A DNA stretch of 64,000 nt from Calliopum simillimum (GCA_951812925.1 OX638369.1:64246228-64310227); one strand, 5' to 3'; positions 24,760 to 35,970 are shown, numbered from the stretch's first letter. The notes: generated from the letters alone by a model not told the origin. A program made the numbers and translations.

Positions 24760-26270
24760 TTTTTTTTTTCATAGAAATGTTGTGCAGATTTCAGAGAATA
24801 TTTTTGTGTAAAAATTTTGTTTTATTTATTGGTACGTATAGCTTTAATATCTATTTGTTTATTACAATGTGCATTGTTTATAAAAAATTTTTATGAAAAG
24901 TTTATTTCATCTAAATTTTGAATTATTTTTAATCCTACCGCAAAAGTTTCATCAATTTTCGCTCAATATTAACGGAAAAATTGCAATTTGAAAATAGGCG
25001 TATATAAAAATTCACATGCTTATAACTTTTAAAAATAAATAAATTTTTTGAACGAAAGTATAAGGCAATAATCCTGATGAAAAACTCTTCTAAGAACCAC
25101 CAAAAAGTGTAAGTTTCGCAAGTTAGTTTTTACTGTGTCCGTTTCAAAATATTTAAGTCAAATCGCAGTAGACCTTTTTAGATGGAAAGTTTATAAATTC
25201 CTTTTAAAAACTTTCCGTCGAATAATTTTCTACATACATATTTGCTAATTTAAGATCACAACGTAATTTTAAAGTTTTATTTTCAATAATAAATATTACT
25301 GCTTTCTACACTTTCAGCAATTCACGAAAATTATTTCTCATAAAAAGGTTCCCCCACTCCACCCCATAAGATTAGTTTTAAATTCATTATGAAATGTGTC
25401 GTAATGGATTTTCATGGAAAAGTTGATATCCTTTAAATAAGCATATTTCTTGCTTTGCCATTATTGTTAAAAGAACTTTTCATGTGCATAAAAAGACAAA
25501 CTACATTTGCACTCATTGTTTTTTTTTTTTTTTTCAATGAATATCCATAATTCTTTCAGTACAGCCTCTCTTCTCTCAGTAACACAATCTCAAATTTATT
25601 ATTCTACTATACGAAAAAAATTACATTGACAGTTCATGCCCTATTCATCTTCACTATGTATTGTTTCCTGCGGCTTCCCTTATGCCGCAAGCAATGTTTT
25701 ACCTGGAAGAACCATTCAATTTGAAGACAGACGATTTAAGTGCGAACTTTGAAGTGCACTCATCTTAAAACCACAAGCAATACAAGACATACCTACAGAC
25801 AGACTGACTGGTCCGTCGTACAACTGCTTAACAACGTGCAATTGACATAATCCAGTGCAAATACTGACTGTAAGTCTATGATCATACTCCTGATTTTTTT
25901 CATTAGCAGTTTTCTTGTATTCTGCATTTTGGTCTTTTATGTTAGATTTTTTGTTTGTTTTGGATTCACAAATCAACATAACAAAGTAAAATGTACCTAC
26001 GAGTATGTGTCATGGATCTCTTTCCGAAACTAAGATGCAATTTTGTATGTGATGTTATGAAAAATAAGTTGTGGCACGTTTCTCTGAAACTATTGGGCAT
26101 GTTCTCAATTCCGACTTTGATCGGAATAGGAATGGAATCATTCCTAAGAGCTATGCCTTTCGAACAACGAAATGTAATCGGAATTTTATTGCAATAAATA
26201 AAATTGGCTAATGCTCACAATATCGAAACGATATCTATGTATATCGATACGCCTAAGATAGATATCGAAA
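24760..26270. other. No recognisable gene
   Basis: AT-rich. A frame at 25716-25979 on the minus strand has Cys residues and moderate complexity, but no family is recognised. A short run of imperfect inverted TATCGA motifs lies at 26221-26270. Confidence 0.4.
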
Positions 26271-26273
26271 TAT

Positions 26274-28466
26274 CCCTGCTCGGTCAACAATCTGATCTTA
26301 TTATTTTACTTAGTCGATGTTTTTATTCATAGCTATTTTTTGTGATGAAATTCGTATCTTTTCACCTCCAATGTTCATGCTTTCAAAATGATAAATTAAC
26401 CGATGAGAATAATAATAAGAAAAAACTCGGAAAGTATCGAATGGTATAGAAAACAATAGAAAAATATCAAAAACACAAATTTTTTGTTTTTTTTTTTTGT
26501 GAAATAGAATGCCTTAAAATAAATAAATGGGATATGCCACACACCCAAAATTTTTCGTCTTATGTGTGGGAGCTGAAATATCTTATCTTCAAAGGATCAT
26601 AACTCGGAAAGTAAGAGACCTATTGGAAAAATCCGAAAGGATATTTTGATAAAGAAGAGTGGCTATTCGACGCCATTAATAAAAAAGGATTTCACCTTTT
26701 CTTGTAGATACGCTGTAAGACTGAACACAGTGCTTTCTTCAACTTCAAGCAAGGATATTTCAAAATCATCCAGGTATAATGACAGTTCTGCTGATAAAGA
26801 CGGATTCAAAGTCAAAAAGTACATAAGACTGCGTATAAGAATTAAAAAGTTCATTCCATTTTTGCTTTTTTTTGTGCCTGAGTTATTAATCAAAATTTTT
26901 ATTTTGGTTAAAAGTGGGCGTTGCAGTTATTGAACAACGCCCACTTTTCGTTATGCTTTAGATAATCATGATCCAGACCCTCATACCAAATTTCATGAAA
27001 ATATGTTGTACCACGGTGATGTTTTGCCCACTTTAAGATTCTAATTGTCTAATAGCAACTAGTTAAATTCAGAAAGATTGCTTTAGTAGTTTTCTTTTTA
27101 TAGCGTATTTTATTTTTGTGGGCGGTGCCACGCCCTTCAACGAGTTTTCCCAATATAACGGCATATAACATATCAATACCTGTTTCCAGGAATACAATCT
27201 CTTAAATTTTCATTAAAATTGTTGGAGTCGTTTTCGAGTAATATTAAATCAAAATTTTCAATGGTAAGAAAGGGGGCGTTGCATTTCTTCGACGCCGCCC
27301 ACTTTTTGTTTACTAAAGGCATTGATAATACACCTACATACCAAATTTCATTAAAATACCTTGTAACATTTGCGAGAAATGGCATTTAACGTATTTTGCT
27401 TGTATGGGAAATTTCACGCGCAACGGCGATATTTCGCCCACTTTCAGATCAGAGATGCTTTATGGCAAGTAGGCTCTCCACAGCTAATTTCAAAATGATT
27501 GCTGTATTATTTTTCTTTTAATAGCGCATTATATTTTTGTGGACGGTGCCACGCTCTTCAACGAGTTTTACCAATATAACGGCATATCACATATTAATCT
27601 TTATTTGCAGTGGTAACATCTCCTAAATTGTCATCAAAATTGTTGGAGTCGTTTTTGAGTAATATTAAACCAAAATTTTCAAGGGTTAAAAAGTGGACGT
27701 GGCTCTTCGATTCCGCCTACTTTTTGTTCATTAGAAGACATTGATAGCACTGTTCGACAGTTTCGAACTTTTTGTAAAGCACATGAGAAAATCCAAAAAA
27801 TTCTTAAAGTAGAAGTTAAAAAAAAATACCCGTGTCTCGTGAAAAAAACAAATACTGCATTCTTTTGTTAAATCGATGAATTTAACTATATGATCCTTAC
27901 ATCTGAGGTGTCTCATGTGTTCAGCAGGATATTTGGGGAATATTTTTGTGAGCAATTTTAACCCTGTTTAACCCCCACTTGTGGGATATTTTTGCCCTTT
28001 TACAAAAATGACCACTAAAACAGGGGAATTTTGAGTCAGCATGTACTACAGAAATATTTGCTATAAAATTTCGATTAAAAAAAATTGTGACGTGCTGGAG
28101 AAAAACCAAGAGACACGGGTATTTTTTTTTACCGTCTACTTTAAGAATTTTTTGGATTTTCTCATGTGTTTTTTTTGTGTCGAACAGTGTAGTCAGTAGC
28201 CGTGTACTAAATTTCTTAAAAATACCTTTAATGGTGTGGAAATTATGACTAGATTAAATTTAAAATTTAGGGCGGTGCCACGCCCCCTAGTGGGCAACTA
28301 TAAAGTTGAAACCTTGTTTATTCTTCATTCTATGCTAGAGTGCATCTTTTTCCAAAGTTTCATTAAAATCGCTGCATTCGTTCTCGAGAAAAATTTGGGC
28401 ACATATACGTGTATATATATATTTATAAACATACATACAATTTAAACTCGTATAAGAAGAGAAGAT
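26274..28466 (+). repeat. T2 repeat family, copy 1
   Basis: Long non-coding repeat also present inverted at 56999-59766. One end is CCCTGCTCGGTCAACA, the other ATAAGAAGAGAAGATA. Inside are two tandem units of about 420 bp, each with GTGGGCGGTGCCACGCCC-like and ATTGTTGGAGTCGTTTT blocks (27119 and 27539). It is interrupted by a 442-bp element at 27748. The mechanism of mobility is unclear. Confidence 0.75.
27748..28189. mobile_element. 442-bp CACTA-like non-autonomous element
   Basis: Inverted repeats of about 90 bp begin CACTGTTCGACA. The 3-bp sequence TAG lies on both sides (27745-27747, 28190-28192). Uninterrupted relatives at about 63165-63180 read CATTGATAGTCAGTAGC, with one TAG. CACTG ends plus a 3-bp duplication fit the CACTA/EnSpm (CMC) group. 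No transposase inside. Confidence 0.8.
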
Positions 28467-28629
28467 AGGATTTAGCGATTTTACAAATACAATATTCAGT
28501 ATTATGGAAATTACAATCAAGCATAAAGAGTTATCTTGCGTTCTTTTAAAAAGCAATACATACTATTTTATAGTACTTGAAAAAACAATATGATTTATCT
28601 ATGTATAAAAATTATGATTACATTTCTTT

Positions 28630-29490
28630 ACAATTGAAGTTGGATCAGTTTTTATGCCAGTATTTATGAAACAGCTTAAGAATTTTTTTTATTCAGTTGA
28701 TCGATTTAATAAGAATAACTCAGAGTGGTTGTATTCAAATTTTAGTTTTTCACCCTCAGTTTCAAAGCCAATGTTTTCCAAATCATATACTGAAATAAGT
28801 ACTTCCTCCAAAAAGAGACGAATTACTGAAGTACTTGAAAACATTCCGGCTAGTGATTTACTCGAAGCTTGCGTTCAAAATATTCCAATTTCCTTAAAAT
28901 TTTGTAATGGAAATAAAAAGTTTAAAATTTTGGGAAAATAAATTTCCATCGTCTACTAAACTTTGTCGTCCAATAAAGTTCACTTATAAAAAAGAAACAA
29001 CAGAACTAATAAAGTCTAAAATTGAAGATATACGATCTCAAATACTTAAGTAAACTTACACCTTCGAAAATAACCATAGATGGACATACAATACAAACTA
29101 CGCATACTTTGTTCCGCACAATGTTGGACGGCAAAGTTCGTCAAGCCTTGACAGATGCAACGTCTTCTCAACGATGTTCTATCTGTGGTGCTCTTCCAAA
29201 AGAAATAAGTAACATGCTATTAATGTAAAAGAATTTAAAAAATATTGCTTCGATATAGCAAAACTTTATATTCAGCTTTATCCTTGGCATCCAATGCCTT
29301 CTTCATGTCATGCACTTTTAATCCAACTTTTTATCTGAAGAAGCACAAGAAGGACGTAATAAGGACTTTGAAAAATGTCGAGAAAACAACACCCGAAAAT
29401 CGAAGCTAGAATATACAAATGAGGATATAATTGGATATCAATTTGTTTATTCTGATCCTTTTATACATACAATGAGAAATGTTAATCTAA
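28630..29490 (+). pseudogene. Transib (RAG1-related) transposase relic
   Basis: Successive frames give NNSEWLYSNFSFSP, a basic SSKKRRITEVLENIP, SSTKLCRPIKFTYKKETTEL, then TPSKITIDG and LFRTMLDGKVRQALTDATSS with a CSICGALPKEISN zinc-type CxxC, then EFKKYCFDIAKLYIQLYPW, and finally LSEEAQEGRNKDFEKCRENN with SDPFI. This order matches Transib transposases, whose core is homologous to RAG1. The CxxC corresponds to the RAG1 zinc-binding pair, and the SEEAQEGRNKD segment aligns with the RAG1 region holding the third catalytic Glu. Frameshifts at about 28940, 29040, 29228 and 29335, plus a large deletion between CGALPKEISN and EFKKYC, remove both catalytic Asp regions. It is not functional. No CACAGTG ends were found beside it. 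Confidence 0.72.
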
Positions 29491-29689
29491 ATTTTTCCTG
29501 ATTTGTGCTCTAGGACGATATACAAAAATATGGTTTTAACTAAATTTTAAAAAAATTACAAAATCACAACACTAGAAGCAAATTTTTCGATTATGTCTTT
29601 GAATAATTTGATATGTATTTAAATTTTTTTTAAGTCACTGAAATTGCAACCTTATTTTTATTTTAATTTATTTGTTTTAGACAAATAAT

Positions 29690-30560
29690 ATCTGAAACAT
29701 GACATATTTTGTTTTAAGGGGTATGGTAGCGCCCATTTTTCCCATGATCATCATTTTTACTGTTGCCTTTTACATATGTACCAAATCTCAGTTATATGTG
29801 TGCAGTAGTTTCGAAGTTAAGATGATTTAACTTTTGGGGGGGCGTGACACCGCCCACTTTTTCAGTGAAAATTATTTGTTTCGTGATTAGTTTCAGAGAT
29901 GGGACGTATTAGTGTTTTGGTGCGCATGGCACCGCCTACTTTTCTAAAGAACTTTTTTTCTCGCAGTGACCTTAACATATGTACCAAATTTAATCTACCT
30001 GCGTCAAGTATTTTCGGATGATTTAATTTTTTGGAGGGCGCGGCACCGCCCACTTTTTATAATTTGATAGATTATTTGTGAAATTAAAGTTTAAAACGAA
30101 AAAGTCGAAAATATTTTCATAATTTTGCCTTGGACACTAATCTTAATCAGAAAATCTCATATTTTTTTAACTAAAAGAACGTCTTTGAATTAAAATTATG
30201 AAAAATCCAAAACTCGGGCCAAAGGGATCGATAGAGAATTTAATTACAAAATTTTTTTTTTTAAATCATTCTTCTTACGACCTGCAGACTGATTTGGGTG
30301 GAACACTACTGTTATGTCCCACTGTGTGACGGTATCGATTTCCATTAACTTGATCACGCTGATTTCAAATTTTGAGTTGTCTTCTATAGTTTTCTAGTTA
30401 TAAGAAAATAACGAAAATCAACTTAATAAAACTAGATTTTGTTTGCGTAATTGTTTCCTATTGACTTGGAAACAAACTAACCGTTCTTATAGAAGTTTTC
30501 ACATTGTGTTAGTATAAGAAAGGCTAAGTTATAGTTGAAAAAAGTGGGCGGTGCCACGTA
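29690..30560. repeat. T2-related fragments
   Basis: Blocks with GGGGCGTGACACCGCCCACT (29838), GGCGCGGCACCGCCCACTTT (30036) and GTGGGCGGTGCCACG (30544) resemble T2 units in degraded form. No gene in this stretch. Confidence 0.5.
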
Positions 30561-30685
30561 TATAAATTAGGTTTCGTAAATATGTAAAAATCATCAAGAA
30601 GAAAAACTGGAAAAATGAGCGGGGTCATGTGCTCAAGAAAATTCTTTCAACATTTCTCTGACAATATTTGACGCAGATACTTAGA

Positions 30686-30920
30686 TATCGTCGGGTTAAA
30701 ACTACAACCAGACATCTACATAAATTGATGTTTTGAGTTAAGTATACAGAAACATGAAGAAAAACGGCTCTATGCCCCAGTCTAGTCGGTTTTTTGAAAT
30801 GTAGTCCGCATGTAGCAGAAAACTGCAAAATCCCATACAAAAAACGAATTTCAAAAAACTTAAAACACTTTTCTCAAAACATGAAAAATGTAGATGTCTA
30901 GTTGTAGTTTTAACCCGATG
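30686..30920. mobile_element. MITE with ATATCGTCGGGTTAAAAC ends, copy 2 (split)
   Basis: The same ends and interior as the copy at 15879-16141. The right end breaks at CCCGATG (30920) and its expected last bases CGACGATAT are found at 31809-31817, after the inserted Transib-type element. Confidence 0.78.
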
Positions 30921-31808
30921 CACAGTGCTGCGATAGAAGGCATTTGCGTAAAAAATTTTTGTTGAAATTTAAAATTTTTTTTATGCCATTCTACAGCAAA
31001 TAGTCCAATTAAGAAATTCCCTGAAAATTATTGAAAACTAGTGTGATTTGTAAGTGTTACAGCTTGTTAAAGTCGAACTTTTTTTCGAAAAAAAAACATT
31101 TAAGAAAATTTGCTAATCGCAGAACTTTTTAAAAATAATTGCTGCTCCTAAACCTCAAAAGCAATTGTTATAAAATAAGACGCATACAAAAGCCTATATA
31201 CCCATTTATTTGTAATATTTTTTGTTTGCAAATTTTTTTAGCCACATTAAAGTTATTTTTAAAAATATAAAAAAAAATTTTCAAATATTAAAAACCGGAA
31301 AATGCCAATTTTCTTTAGAGCAGGAAAAAAAAAGACGGGACATGCGGGCATTGTCCTTAAACCTACAGATAGTACAGATTCCATATTTTAAGATAGGAAA
31401 AATTCACAACCCCGTTTTTCCCCGTTTACTTTAAATATTTATCTGAATATCCCGTATTTACGTAAAAATCAATGATTTTATAAAATTTACACCACAAAAT
31501 TTTTTCAAATGCTTTTGAATTTTTTTAAATTTGATTTTTTTTTACAGCATACTTTTATATGTCAAAAACACTATGAACTATTAAAATTTTAATATGGTTT
31601 TTTACAGCCTAAAAGCTTGCACAAACATTTTTTCGAGTTAATTTTCGCGGTTTTATTTATTTGAATATCTTTTTTTCTATTCATTGCATTTAAAAATTTC
31701 TGCATTTCTGAAAACAACGTAAAAAAATGTATCAATATGGTAAATCTTATTGAAATCGAACCAAAACTGTGGAAATGCCGTTCCGTTGTATGGAGTGACA
31801 GCACTGTG
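30921..31808. mobile_element. Transib-type non-autonomous element 2 (888 bp)
   Basis: Ends CACAGTGCTG and CAGCACTGTG. The flanking 5-mers are CGATG (left) and CGACG (right). The intact MITE copy at 16132-16139 reads CCGACGAT here, so the target was CGACG and one copy has mutated. CACAGTG ends plus a GC-rich 5-bp duplication are the signature of Transib. The interior has no recognisable transposase. Confidence 0.68.
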
Positions 31809-31911
31809 CGACGATATAATTAAATTATTTTTTGAATTATTTTCACAAGAAAAATTGGCGGTGCCACGTCCTCTCAAAATCTGATTCAACATTTCTCCTT
31901 TCGTTTTCTCG

Positions 31912-32230
31912 AATGTGGCTAATAGATGGAGATACCTATTCTCGTTTTCCTTACATCTATGAGCTATCTTCAGCCACATCTTTAACTACAATAACATCAT
32001 TACAAAAAATATTTTCTATTGAAGGTCTCGCAAGAACAGTTGTTTATGAGTACGGATCGCAATTTACGTCACAAGAATTATAAAACTTTTGTTAGATTAA
32101 TTCAATAGAGCACCTAACTTCAGCTCCTTTTCATCCGGCATCTAACGGATTGGCAGAACGCTTTGTAAGAACATTTAAAGTAACTTTTTCGAAAATCATA
32201 GAAAATTTTATAAGCTACAATATTGCGCCA
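31912..32230 (+). pseudogene. Ty3/gypsy-type integrase fragment
   Basis: Frames give WLIDGDTYSRFPYIYELSSA, TSLQKIFSIEGLARTVVYEY, GSQFTSQEL, then after stops SIEHLTSAPFHPASNGLAER and FVRTFK. This is the integrase core, where V.SDNG.QF and HP.SNGLAER are conserved. The second catalytic Asp is Glu here (VYEYGSQF). The Glu of LAER is kept. In-frame stops and loss of the N-terminal and remaining pol regions make it a relic. No LTRs were found. Confidence 0.8.
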
Positions 32231-32740
32231 CAATATTTTTATCTAATTGTAACCGTTAAAGAGATATTTGTTAAAAACTGATTTTGGACAGCATTTTTCC
32301 AATATGGTTAAAATTATGAAAGAGCACATCGAAATTTATAAGATAACTCATTTGCAAAAATCCCCTAAAAACTTTCCAGGTAAAACAACCAAATGACTGT
32401 ACTATGTGTACATGAAAATTTTCTTAGTTCTGAATTGCTTTTCTGTAAATGAAATCCAATAATTCTTAAATAAATTAAATAAACTTTTATAAAGAAAGGT
32501 TTTACAATATGTATTGCATATTTTTTGCAGGATAATGGCATATGACCAAATAAAACAAAACTGTAAGAAATTTTTTAAGGGATGTACTCTCTATCGAGGT
32601 GACCCCATTAATAGAAAAAAAAAATTAAAGTTTAATTTTATTCATAGCATATGTGCAGGATTTCCGATGCTATTCCGATGTGTTTGAATTAATAAAGTAC
32701 CCCAAAGATCGTTTGGAATGGAACAGAAAAAAATAAAGCT

Positions 32741-32917
32741 ATGGCAATAGCCGAACTTTCGTTAAAACAAGCAATTAAAAATTTAAATAAAAAAAATAAT
32801 CACTTAGAAAAATTGAATAAGGGACCTGAAATTCCAGAAAAAGAAGAAAATTTCGATATTGAAGTATTAACAAATAAATTAATTGAAAAAGGAAAACAAT
32901 TCCGAAGTAAGTACTGA
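32741..32917 (+). CDS. Lys/Glu-rich 58-residue frame, unknown
   Basis: MAIAELSLKQAIKNLNKK... to FRSKY and a stop. Contains a strong donor-like GTAAGTA at 32906, so an exon ending before it is possible. The composition fits a helical charged segment. No family is recognised. It may be part of a decayed element. Confidence 0.2.
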   Translation: MAIAELSLKQAIKNLNKKNNHLEKLNKGPEIPEKEENFDIEVLTNKLIEKGKQFRSKY

Positions 32918-33104
32918 GAATAGCGCTATTTAAATATTTCTTTTTTTAATTTAATTAAATTTGCTGAGAAAAATTGAAGAAAAAAATTTCAAACCAATAA
33001 ATTAAGATGCAATAATGTTAATAAATTTACAAGGTAGAAAATAATACAATCTGGTAAGTAAAGGCTAAGTTTCTTTAAGTGGTCAGTGTCAACGTTATTA
33101 AAGG

Positions 33105-33345
33105 CTGTGATCATCTCAAATTTTACGAAATTCGCAGTTGGGTTCTCAGATTTTTATAAAAATTCACAGAGCTGACCTGAGCAATTTTTTTCTAAGTCCC
33201 GCCATTTTGTCAAAAAAAAAATTTTTAATTTTTGTTTTCGGATTCTTGTAGCATTTGAAACGTTATTTAATTGAAAATTAACAAAATGGTGGCCATTTTT
33301 TGAAAAATCTTAAAAGTTGATTATCTCAAAATCATATTTTTTTAC
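33105..33345. repeat. Dispersed repeat, inverted copy 2
   Basis: Matches 21005-21320 in opposite orientation, including GCAGTTGGGTTCTCAGATT and the CGCCATTTTGTCAAAAA area. Confidence 0.6.
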
Positions 33346-33755
33346 AGAAAGGTGAATAAAATACAAACATTTTGTAGAAGACTTATTTTGCGCGAAACGG
33401 TTGTGAGAGCCACAGGAATTTTTTTTCTAAAAAGTCACGAATTCACCCATTTTTTTTTCAGAGTTTGAATTTATAGTTCTTAGTATTTGAGTGAAATTTT
33501 GTTGGCCCGAGTAAAAAATACAATTTTTAAATTAAGGCTGTACAAGGGCCAAAAATTGTGCTTTTGCAGGACATTTGGGCCGTACAGGATGCTTCATATG
33601 GGCTGTACATGGGCTGTACGTGGGCTGTACATGGGCTGTACAATTGAATTTTACTATTGAATTGGGCTGAACATGGGCTGTACATCGGCCGTACAATTTA
33701 TTGTTTTATTAAAATTTATTTTATATGGTTTTGGGCGAAGAGGAAAAAATTCAAG

Positions 33756-33825
33756 GTTGGCTGACATCGTAAAGCTATGCGACTCAGAACATTGATAGCC
33801 TGGGTTCGAACCCCAAGGATGGCGG
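33756..33825 (+). other. tRNA-like module, left arm
   Basis: A near-perfect T-arm/B box, CTGGGTTCGAACCCCAAGG, preceded by GGTTGGCTGACATCGTAAAG, which is A-box-like, about 45 nt upstream. The acceptor stem is not convincing. Confidence 0.5.
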
Positions 33826-33980
33826 AACAAATTTTTTTTATTTATTTTATATTTCTTTTTTCTTTTTGCCATACAAAAATTGGCCTGTTGCTTGTTCTTT
33901 TTTAAAATGAAATAACAATTTTTTTTTTTTCAATTTAACTTTGCATTTGCACATTTCAAAGAATTTTCTTTTTCGGCTTT

Positions 33981-34035
33981 TTACCTTTCAGGATTTGAAC
34001 CTGGGAAGCCATCATTATTGAGTAGCTGGCTGAAA
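33981..34035 (-). other. tRNA-like module, right arm
   Basis: Minus strand CCCAGGTTCAAATCCTG (B-box-like) preceded by CAGCCAGCTACTCAATAATG. It mirrors the left-arm module at the equivalent arm position, although the two have diverged. Confidence 0.45.
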
Positions 34036-34189
34036 ATTTATTATATCACATTTATTCTGTCATCCAATTTTATATGATAAAAAAAAAATGAAAAAAAAAA
34101 AAATTGTATTTTGACGTCAATAGAAAACATAAACTGTACAGCCCATGTTCAGCCCAACTCAAATGAAAAAATCAATTGTACAGCCCATG

Positions 34190-34520
34190 TACAGCCCACG
34201 TACAGCCCATTTCAAAAATAAAAAATAAATTGTACGGCCGATGTACAGCCCATGTTCAGCCCAATTCAATAGTAAAATTCTATTTTACAGCCCATGTACA
34301 GCCCACGTACAGCCCATTTCAAAAATAAAAAATAAATTGTACGGCCGATGTACAGCCCATGTTCAGCCCGATTCAATAGTAAAATTCTATTTTACAGCCC
34401 ATGTACAGCCCATGTTCAGCCCATTTCAAAAATAAAAAATAAATTGTACGGCCGATGTACAGCCCATGTTCAGCCCAATTCAATAGTAAAATTCAATTGT
34501 ACAGCCCATGGCCAGCCCAT
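34190..34520. repeat. 107-bp tandem repeat, about three units
   Basis: TGTACGGCCGATGTACAGCC starts at 34231, 34338 and 34445, an exact 107-bp period. Each unit holds four or five GTACAGCCC-type motifs separated by TCAAAAATAAAAAATAAA. It lies in the right arm of the foldback. The left arm has one unit, so the arms are unequal. Confidence 0.85.
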
Positions 34521-35138
34521 TAGTTTTCTACACAAATTTTTTTTTTGTCCATTTGTACAGCCCTTGTACGGCCGCATGTACAGCCTGTTGGGCTTTTTTA
34601 GTTTTGTACAGACCACGTACGGCCTTAAAAAAGCAAAAAAGCCCACGCTCAGCCCATGTTCAGCCCTTTATCATTTTTACTCGGGGGAGTATCTCAAAAA
34701 ATGTTTTCAGTATAGCGTTTTGAACCTTTTGCTTATATGGGAGGTGCCACGCCCTCTTGTCCGATTTTATCCAGTTTTTGTTTAAAGCTTGCATTTATAA
34801 TTCTTAGTGTTTGAGTAAAATTAAGTTTGATTATCTCAAAAAACCCTTTCAGTATAGCGTTTTGAAGCTTTTGCTTAAATGAGAGGTGTCACGCCCTCTT
34901 GTCCGAATTCGCCCAGTTTCTGCTCAGAGCTTGCGCTTACAATTCGTAGTATTTATGTGTATTTTGGTTGCATTATCTTGAAAAATACTCCAAAAGTTGC
35001 ATTTTGAATATATTTTTTGCATGGGCGGTAGGCGTGTCCGTTGACCGATTTCGCCCGTTTTCAATCCTCCGAGCTATCTTTGACGACGGAGACTATAAGT
35101 TACCTTTTTATTTTGATTGTTTGGTTAATTACGCAGGT

Positions 35139-35970
35139 TTACAAAAAAAAAAATGTCATGGCGTTTTGATCAGACTATGTGTTTCCTAGGGACTTTGACG
35201 TCCTGAATCTGAATCCGGGGTCCGTTTTTTCCAGAACGTCTGAGAAAAAAGATTTCAAGGTCATATGGAGGGCAAAATGGGGTTCATGTGTCGTTTAGTG
35301 ATTAGTTCGCTAAAATTCTGAAACTAATTTTTAATCATTGAGCTCTTAGGTCTTAAAAAGAATATGTAAGCAAAAAGAGTATCTCGGATCTAGTTTCAGA
35401 GATATAGCCATCGGAAGATCAGAACATACATCTTCTATGAAAACCGCTATAAGTTGGGAACCCCTGAATGGATTTAAAAAATATTGGTGTCATATGAAAG
35501 GTATTTTATTTTTATTGTTGTTGTTGCTGGTGTTGTTGATTTGATTGTTGTTGTAATTGAAAAATTTCACAAAATTTCAAAAAAGCTGATATCTCGAAAA
35601 CTATGAATCCAATTGAAAATATTTTCAAATCATTTTTATAGACTGTTAAATTACCTTTCATATGACACCAATATTATACAAATCCATCCAGGGGCTTCCA
35701 ACTTATAGCGGTTTTCATAGAAGATATATCCGGATCTTCCGATGGCTATATCTCCGAAACTAGGTCCGATCACATATTCTTTTTAAGGACTAAGGAATCA
35801 ATAATAAAAAATTAGTTTCAGAATTTTAGCACATGACCTCCATATGACCTTGAAAAATTTTTCTCAGACGTTCTGGGCAAAAACGGACCCGGGATTCGGA
35901 TTCAGGACGTCAAAGACCCTAAGAAACACATAGTCCGGTCAAAACGCCATGACATTTTTTTTTTTTGTAA
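35139..35970. mobile_element. Foldback element C (832 bp)
   Basis: Mirrored ends TTACAAAAAAAAAAATGTCA/... with arms of about 370 bp around a (GTT)n centre at 35515-35560. With TA as the flank, the ends would be CAAAAAAA. Paired blocks include CAGACGTTCTGG-type sequence (35234 and 35860). A related fragment (CTTTCATATGACACTAAAG) lies at about 36880-36960. Confidence 0.75.

Larger units (their letters stand above)
33506..34685. mobile_element. Foldback with GTACAGCCC arrays and tRNA-like modules
   Basis: Ends CCCGAGTAAAAA and TTTTTACTCGGG. Both arms carry many copies of the 9-mer GTACAGCCC or its complement GGGCTGTAC. Toward the centre each arm has a tRNA-like module. Set in a Helitron copy, with GG on both sides as a possible 2-bp duplication. 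Frames such as those reading repeated CSAHVQP-like peptides are translations of the array, not genes. Confidence 0.8.
33453..35095 (-). mobile_element. INE-1/DINE-1-like Helitron fragment H5, split
   Basis: The sequence at 33453-33505 and 34686-35095 follows the Helitron family in the H2 orientation, including GGGAGGTGCCACGCCCTCTT and GGGCGGTAGGCGTGTCCG. Both outer ends are missing. It is interrupted by the foldback at 33506-34685. Confidence 0.65.

Noticed and set aside
26274..28466. T2 as a Helitron
   Set aside because: One end begins TC after A, but the other end lacks a CTRR terminus with hairpin.
28470..30330. CACTGTG at about 30320 as an end of the Transib relic
   Set aside because: No matching CACAGTG upstream with a 5-bp duplication, so a single heptamer is not evidence.
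31912..32230. Complete LTR retrotransposon
   Set aside because: Only an integrase fragment is present. No LTRs, primer-binding site or other pol domains were found nearby.
34190..34520. Possible CRISPR-like array
   Set aside because: Repeats and spacers are both repeated, the sequence is eukaryotic, and the unit is part of a foldback arm.
34190..34785. Long open frames reading repeated CSAHVQP-like peptides
   Set aside because: They are translations of the GTACAGCCC array. The period is 107 bp, not a multiple of 3, and there is no codon signal.
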